From Clostridiales bacterium (GTDB lineage Bacteria > Bacillota > Clostridia > Lachnospirales > WQUN01), in assembly GCA_031287685.1 (NCBI GenBank), contig JAITSQ010000030.1:1-64000 (forward strand): a DNA stretch of 64,000 nt, in the 5' to 3' direction. Each line of letters starts with the position of its first letter. Positions within the stretch are counted from its first letter, which is position 1. The notes below the pieces were generated by a model, which had not been told where the DNA came from, made no database searches, and was given only the letters and a program-made list of their open reading frames with translations. Position numbers and translations under genes: made by a program. Shown one piece after another: positions 60,630-64,000 of the stretch.

Positions 60630-61412
60630 ATGGAATCAAAAACGAACAAAATTATCGCGGGGGTAATTCTTCTGCTGATAGGGCTGATGTCGATGTCGCT
60701 TCCGGGCGGCGGCTTGAACGGGCGCCTCGCGTGGACTGGCTTGCCTTACGCGCATTTTATGACGACTATATTTTTCCTCTGCGGCGGCTTCGGGTTTCTG
60801 CTTATGTACAAGAACAAGCGCAAGAATTGGTCTCTCGGCGTGGGCGTGTATATGGTCTATATGGCTGTCCTGGCTTTTCCTAATCTGGGCTTTGGGCTGG
60901 CCTATCTGCGGAGAGCGGTCGCGGACGCCTCGTTTTTCATAGCGCCGGGCGTAATTTTCCTCATACTTTATTTTGACAAGGCCAAGAGGCGGCTCCTGCT
61001 GCCGGGATGTCTGCTGACTTGTTTCGGCGCAGGCCGCCTGCTGGTGGGCTTAACGACGCGCGGTCTTGACGAAATGGGGGTTGTGCTGCTGTCGCTCGGC
61101 ATAGGTTTTCTGACGGCGCACTCAATAGGCCGTCTGAAGCGGGGTGTTCAGCTGGCTGGGTATATCCTCACGGCGCTGGGCGGCTTCTACGTGGCGTCGG
61201 GGATTGTCGGGCGCGCGCGGTGGCTTATAAGCGGCCTGCCGCAAATCGGCGCGTCCGCGCTGATCGCCGTAGGCGGGCTTCTGATACTGGGGGCGTTTTC
61301 AAAGAAACCGGACGGCGGCGCTAAAACGGACGACATAAATTCTCCGGAAAACAACCCGAATAATAATCCGGGCGGCGCGCCGAACAGCAACGATTCCTGG
61401 AAAAATTTGTAA
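60630..61412 (+). CDS. Unknown multi-pass membrane protein
   Basis: A 260-aa protein with about seven hydrophobic segments (starting near residues 9, 38, 67, 95, 121, 150 and 184), Gly-rich and without charged residues inside the membrane. It ends in a hydrophilic tail rich in Asn, Pro and Asp (DDINSPENNPNNNPGGAPNS). GCGGGAGGG precedes the ATG. It lies 17 bp before the RseC-like gene and may be cotranscribed with it. I do not recognise the family. Confidence 0.7.
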   Translation: MESKTNKIIAGVILLLIGLMSMSLPGGGLNGRLAWTGLPYAHFMTTIFFLCGGFGFLLMYKNKRKNWSLGVGVYMVYMAVLAFPNLGFGLAYLRRAVADASFFIAPGVIFLILYFDKAKRRLLLPGCLLTCFGAGRLLVGLTTRGLDEMGVVLLSLGIGFLTAHSIGRLKRGVQLAGYILTALGGFYVASGIVGRARWLISGLPQIGASALIAVGGLLILGAFSKKPDGGAKTDDINSPENNPNNNPGGAPNSNDSWKNL

Positions 61413-61428
61413 CAGGCGGGGTTTTTGG

Positions 61429-61842
61429 ATGGAAGAAACCGGAATAGTGACGGAAGTTTCGGGCGGTTTCGCCACGGTGAAAATAAAACGCGGCGCCGCC
61501 TGCGGGAAATGCGGCGCGTGTATAGGCGCGGGGGCGGATATGTTTATTACGGTGGAAAACGCTCCGCGCGCGGAGGCCGGGGACACGGTTTCGCTGGAGC
61601 TTAAAACAGACAGGTTTCTGACCGCTTCGGCGATACTGTACGGCTTGCCGTGCGCCGCCTTTATAGCTGGGGCCTTTCTGGGGGAGCGGCTTTCCGGGTC
61701 GGAGGCGGCCGGCTTCGCGGCGGGGGTTCTGGCCGTGGCGGCGGTCTGGGCGGCGATAAAGCTGAACGACAACAAAATCAGCGGAAGCGGGAAGTACACG
61801 CCCGTAATTACGCGCGTGCGAAAAGAAAAAAGCCGACGCTGA
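61429..61842 (+). CDS. RseC/MucC-family redox-regulation membrane protein
   Basis: A 137-aa protein matching the RseC family in length and layout. The N-terminal soluble part has the Cys cluster RGAACGKCGACIGAG and GDTVSLELKTDRFL, followed by two membrane helices (SAILYGLPCAAFIAGAFLG and FAAGVLAVAAVWAAIKL). Relatives act with RNF-type electron transfer complexes in SoxR reduction. No rnf genes are present in this window, so its partner here is unknown. Confidence 0.85.
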   Translation: MEETGIVTEVSGGFATVKIKRGAACGKCGACIGAGADMFITVENAPRAEAGDTVSLELKTDRFLTASAILYGLPCAAFIAGAFLGERLSGSEAAGFAAGVLAVAAVWAAIKLNDNKISGSGKYTPVITRVRKEKSRR

Positions 61843-61948
61843 TTATAGCCTCCGACGCGCCGAATTACGAAAACACTACGGCCGGCCGCGCGCTGGCGGC
61901 TCAAAATATTTTTCTCGCGGCTAGGACTCTCGGCCTCGGCGGATATCA
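61825..61948 (+). pseudogene. Nitroreductase-like fragment
   Basis: In a frame overlapping the end of the RseC-like gene the sequence reads KKPTLIIASDAPNYENTTAG then RALAAQNIFLAARTLGLGGY. This is the FMN-binding core helix region of nitroreductase-family proteins (compare ALAAQNxxLAAxxLGLG). It has neither start nor end and runs into a palindromic repeat at 61965. It appears to be all that is left of a deleted gene. Confidence 0.5.
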
Positions 61949-61964
61949 ACCAGCTTGCCCAAGG

Positions 61965-62016
61965 CTTTGGGTCGTCTAAGCCTTTTTAGACAAATCAAAA
62001 CGCCTGGGCAAAAAGT
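61965..62016. repeat. Palindromic repeat, one decayed unit
   Basis: TTTGGGTCGTCTAAGCC / TTTTTAGACAAATCAAAACGCCTGGGCAAAAAG, written here as two parts of a mismatched stem with the usual right flank. It lies just after the nitroreductase fragment. Confidence 0.6.
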
Positions 62017-62074
62017 CACCAACCCCTCTATGCTTGTATATCTTATAAATATACAAGTCCAGGGGGGTGTTTTT

Positions 62075-62440
62075 ATGACGGAGAGCGCGGTTTCTTACTT
62101 GGAAAGCGGCTGCAACTGTTCTCAGTGCGTGGTTATGGCGGCGGGAGATTTTTACGGCCTGCGCCTGCCGGAGGAGATTAAAAGAGCGCTTACGGGCGTA
62201 ACGGCGGGGTTCGGCGCGGGGAGCGCGTGCAGCGCGCTTGTCGGCGCGGTTATAGTATTTGGCCTGCTTATGGACGAATATGAGTGTAAACGCGCCAGAA
62301 TAACCCTGCTTTCCGAGTTTGCGCGGAAATACGGGGCGATTAACTGCGCGGCGCTCCGCAAAACCGGGATGGACTGCAAAGAGTTTATAGCGGGCGCCGC
62401 GGGCCTGGCGGAGGGGATAATCCGGGAAAGGCAGCCGTAA
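62075..62440 (+). CDS. C_GCAxxG_C_C family redox protein
   Basis: A 121-aa protein of the PF09719 type. The N-terminal Cys cluster is ESGCNCSQCVVMAA (Cys13, Cys15, Cys18), followed by FGAGSACSALVGAVIVFGLL where the family has GCGAxxGA, and by two more Cys (INCAALRKTGMDCKEF). Relatives are thought to bind a metal or iron-sulfur cluster, often beside redox enzymes. I chose the ATG at 62075 with AGGGGGG 8 bp upstream; a longer frame covers repeat sequence. Confidence 0.85.
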   Translation: MTESAVSYLESGCNCSQCVVMAAGDFYGLRLPEEIKRALTGVTAGFGAGSACSALVGAVIVFGLLMDEYECKRARITLLSEFARKYGAINCAALRKTGMDCKEFIAGAAGLAEGIIRERQP

Positions 62441-62560
62441 ACGGACCGGAAACCCGTTCGTCCCCTCTTACTTATTCCGGCCGTATATTTTCGGAGCCGG
62501 CAATGTCCAGCTTAACAGGAGGCTTTTCGTATAACTTGTATTACAAGCGCCCTTTAGCTA

Positions 62561-62589
62561 TTTACTTTATGAATATTATCAGCTATAAT
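62561..62589 (+). promoter_or_regulatory. Probable sigma-A promoter of the secreted protein gene
   Basis: TTTACT (62561-62566) and TATAAT (62584-62589) are 17 bp apart, about 80 bp before the start at 62668. A second TATAAT at 62631 lacks a good -35 box. Confidence 0.55.
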
Positions 62590-62667
62590 ATCCGCACAGA
62601 TTAGCGGTCTTAAGCTGAGGCTGGGCGGCGTATAATCTGAAATAGCGCAGCAAAGGAGAACTTTATT

Positions 62668-63237
62668 ATGAAAAAACCAGCGGCATTTTTAACAGTACTG
62701 GCATTATCAGCGGCGGCGCTCCCGGTACCCGCGTTGGCGGCGGCGACGATTCCGGCGGCTTCGGCGGCAAATACCTCCGTCGCCGATATAGCGAAAGCGT
62801 TGCGGGGCAAATGGTATTTTACACGGTCCCTGACAGGTTCCGAAACTGACAAGGAAGTACTGGGAGAGTATTATGTAGATTTTAGTTCCGGCAATTCGTT
62901 CACCTTCTTTTATGCCGACTCCACGGTGTACAAGGGGACTTATACAACGGAAAATCAGCCTGACGCCAGCGCCTATTATCTCCCGGGGGGAGACGAAATT
63001 AAGACGGACGGCCTTTATCAAATCCACGCCGTTTCAAATTCAGGCGATTTCGACGCGGACTTCAGTTACCTCTCAACCGGGCAATTGATTTTCGGCGGAA
63101 GCGATACCGGCATCGGCACGCCTCAAGAAGCCAGCGGCGTTCACAATATTACGCTTTATAGAAACAGCAAGGCCGGCACGGGCAATGTCGCGGCTGGCAA
63201 GCTGCCCGCGCCCGCGGGGTTAAAGGCCGCGGAGTAA
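62668..63237 (+). CDS. Secreted protein of unknown function, C-terminus lost
   Basis: A 189-aa protein with a signal peptide (KKPAAFLTVLALSAAALPVP, cleaved near residue 25). The mature part resembles a lipocalin-like or calycin beta-barrel: KALRGKWYFTRSLTGSETDK, YYVDFSSGNSFTFFYADSTV, YKGTYTTENQPDAS and LYQIHAVSNSGDFDADF. It ends with a linker KLPAPAGLKAAE that usually leads into an FN3 domain, whose broken remains follow. AAAGGAGA precedes the ATG. The function is unknown. Confidence 0.75.
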   Translation: MKKPAAFLTVLALSAAALPVPALAAATIPAASAANTSVADIAKALRGKWYFTRSLTGSETDKEVLGEYYVDFSSGNSFTFFYADSTVYKGTYTTENQPDASAYYLPGGDEIKTDGLYQIHAVSNSGDFDADFSYLSTGQLIFGGSDTGIGTPQEASGVHNITLYRNSKAGTGNVAAGKLPAPAGLKAAE

Positions 63238-63345
63238 AACTCACCTGAAACAAAGTTGACGGCGCGGAGAAGTACTATGTGTATGCACAGTCTACCGGGG
63301 CAAATTCATATGTCAAAGCTCAGGTAAACGACATCCTTGAATAAG
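63233..63345 (+). pseudogene. Broken fibronectin III domain, lost extension of the preceding gene
   Basis: After the stop at 63237 a shifted frame reads VKLT-stop-NKVDGAEKYYVYAQSTG then ANSYVKAQVNDILE and a stop. The motif is LxW...V.GA..Y.VY of an FN3 domain, and the stop TGA stands exactly where the conserved Trp (TGG) should be. So there are two defects, a frameshift and a Trp-to-stop change. A palindromic repeat begins right at the end. Confidence 0.6.
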
Positions 63346-63398
63346 GGGGCTTTGGTTTGTCTAAATCTTTTTAGACAAACCAAAGCCCCGAGCAAGAC
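63341..63398. repeat. Palindromic repeat, one unit
   Basis: AATAAGGGGGCTT, stem TTGGTTTGTCTAAA/TTTAGACAAACCAA, AGCCCCGAGCAAG. It closes the broken FN3 reading frame. Confidence 0.85.
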
Positions 63399-63475
63399 TA
63401 AGCAGGCGGGTATGGTAAATCCGAAATTTCAGATTTACCAACCCGCCTCAGGCGTTTGTGCCTTCGCAACCTCTG

Positions 63476-64000
63476 TTAAATTACATAATCCCAGTATTCT
63501 CCCTGCTCAAGCTCCGCGCGCTCCTCCGTCTTGCCGCCCTTTAACTGCAGCTCCGGGTTTTTCACGCTGACCCGCGTGCGCTTCGGCACGCTTTTTACAA
63601 CAAAAGCGTTCGAGCCGACGACCACGCTTTCGCCAATGACCGTCGCCCCGCCGAGGATTGACGCGCCGGAATATATCGTCACGCGGTCCTCAATAGTCGG
63701 GTGGCGCTTGACGTTTTTAAGCAGCTGCCCGTCTTTCGTGGACAGCGCGCCTATCGTCACGCCCTGGTAAATTTTAACAAAACAGCCTATCGCGGCCGTT
63801 TCGCCTATAACGACGCCCGTCCCATGGTCTATGAAGAAATGATGACCGATAGACGCGCCGGGGTGGATGTCTATGCCGGTGCGGTTATGGGCGCGCTCGC
63901 TCATCATCCGCGGGATAAGCGGCACGCCGAGCAGGTGAAGCTCGTGCGCCAGCCTGTGCGTGGTAATGGCGTAAAAACCGGGATACGACAGTATTATCTC
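63476..64000 (-). CDS. Serine O-acetyltransferase, N-terminus outside the window
   Basis: At least 175 residues of a CysE/EpsC-type acetyltransferase, which makes O-acetylserine for cysteine synthesis. The left-handed beta-helix is clear: [57 protein letters not shown] and [13 protein letters not shown]. The frame remains open to the right edge ([20 protein letters not shown]), so the N-terminal helical part lies outside. The tail ([20 protein letters not shown]) follows the helix. The gene would fit with the sulfur theme of the operon at 16-26 kb, though it is far away. Confidence 0.9.
   Translation of the reverse strand, partial: EIILSYPGFYAITTHRLAHELHLLGVPLIPRMMSERAHNRTGIDIHPGASIGHHFFIDHGTGVVIGETAAIGCFVKIYQGVTIGALSTKDGQLLKNVKRHPTIEDRVTIYSGASILGGATVIGESVVVGSNAFVVKSVPKRTRVSVKNPELQLKGGKTEERAELEQGEYWDYVI

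Noticed and set aside
63250-63256. TGA recoded as tryptophan
   Set aside because: TGA ends several certain genes in the window (recG, TIR-coupled surface gene), and the same place also has a frameshift.

Overview
The window looks like a chromosomal segment of a GC-rich anaerobic bacterium of the Clostridia (Bacillota). The evidence is a Gram-positive PolC replicase, S-layer-homology and stalk-domain surface proteins, a reverse rubrerythrin, an EFR1-type flavodoxin/ferredoxin protein, a C_GCAxxG redox protein, a FabK-type type II fatty acid synthase operon and a small alarmone synthetase. TTG and GTG starts are frequent, and consensus sigma-A promoters (TTGACA-17-TATAAT type) are easy to find.

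Layout. (1) 0.3-3.4 kb: surface glycan genes (RfbF-like cytidylyltransferase, GT2, FkbM methyltransferase carrying a G14 tract). (2) 3.4-9.9 kb: an SLH protein, a small membrane protein and a small probable spore protein, a stalk-domain protein, GNAT and M29 aminopeptidase. (3) 9.9-15.5 kb: ispG-polC. (4) 15.8-25.8 kb: a leftward nitrogenase-like operon in the transcribed order D-like, K-like, NifX-like, NifB-like, O-acetylhomoserine sulfhydrylase, lipoprotein, permease, ATPase, NifH-like. It has a clear promoter with a palindrome at the start site. The partners suggest an enzyme related to methylthio-alkane reductase that releases methanethiol for methionine synthesis, fed by a NitT/TauT-type importer. 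(5) 26-37 kb: an HPr-like protein without the catalytic His, then fabH-acpP-fabK-fabD-fabG-fabF-accB-fabZ-accC-(unknown membrane genes)-accD-accA. (6) 37-43 kb: EFR1, MBL hydrolase, recG, tRNA-Ala(GGC), reverse rubrerythrin, alarmone synthetase. (7) 43-54 kb: an accessory region with broken methylase and integrase genes, a large surface protein translationally coupled to a TIR/transmembrane/beta-propeller protein, a DHH phosphoesterase, and a 1.4 kb inverted-repeat-bounded block holding phage debris. (8) 53-57 kb: secD-secF-tgt. (9) 57-64 kb: an unknown helical protein with an Hsp70-like ATPase, small redox and membrane proteins, and the start of a leftward serine acetyltransferase.

The most distinctive genome-wide signal is a family of palindromic repeats present at about 20 places. 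Constant flanks (AAGAAGGNGGCTT at one side, AACACCGNGCAAG at the other) enclose stems whose sequence changes from copy to copy while both arms stay complementary. Copies lie between genes, have truncated some remnants, and two 48-bp units sit in frame inside polC. Several unrelated short elements with terminal inverted repeats (MITE-like) occur too.

All functions are read from sequence motifs and context; no database search was possible.
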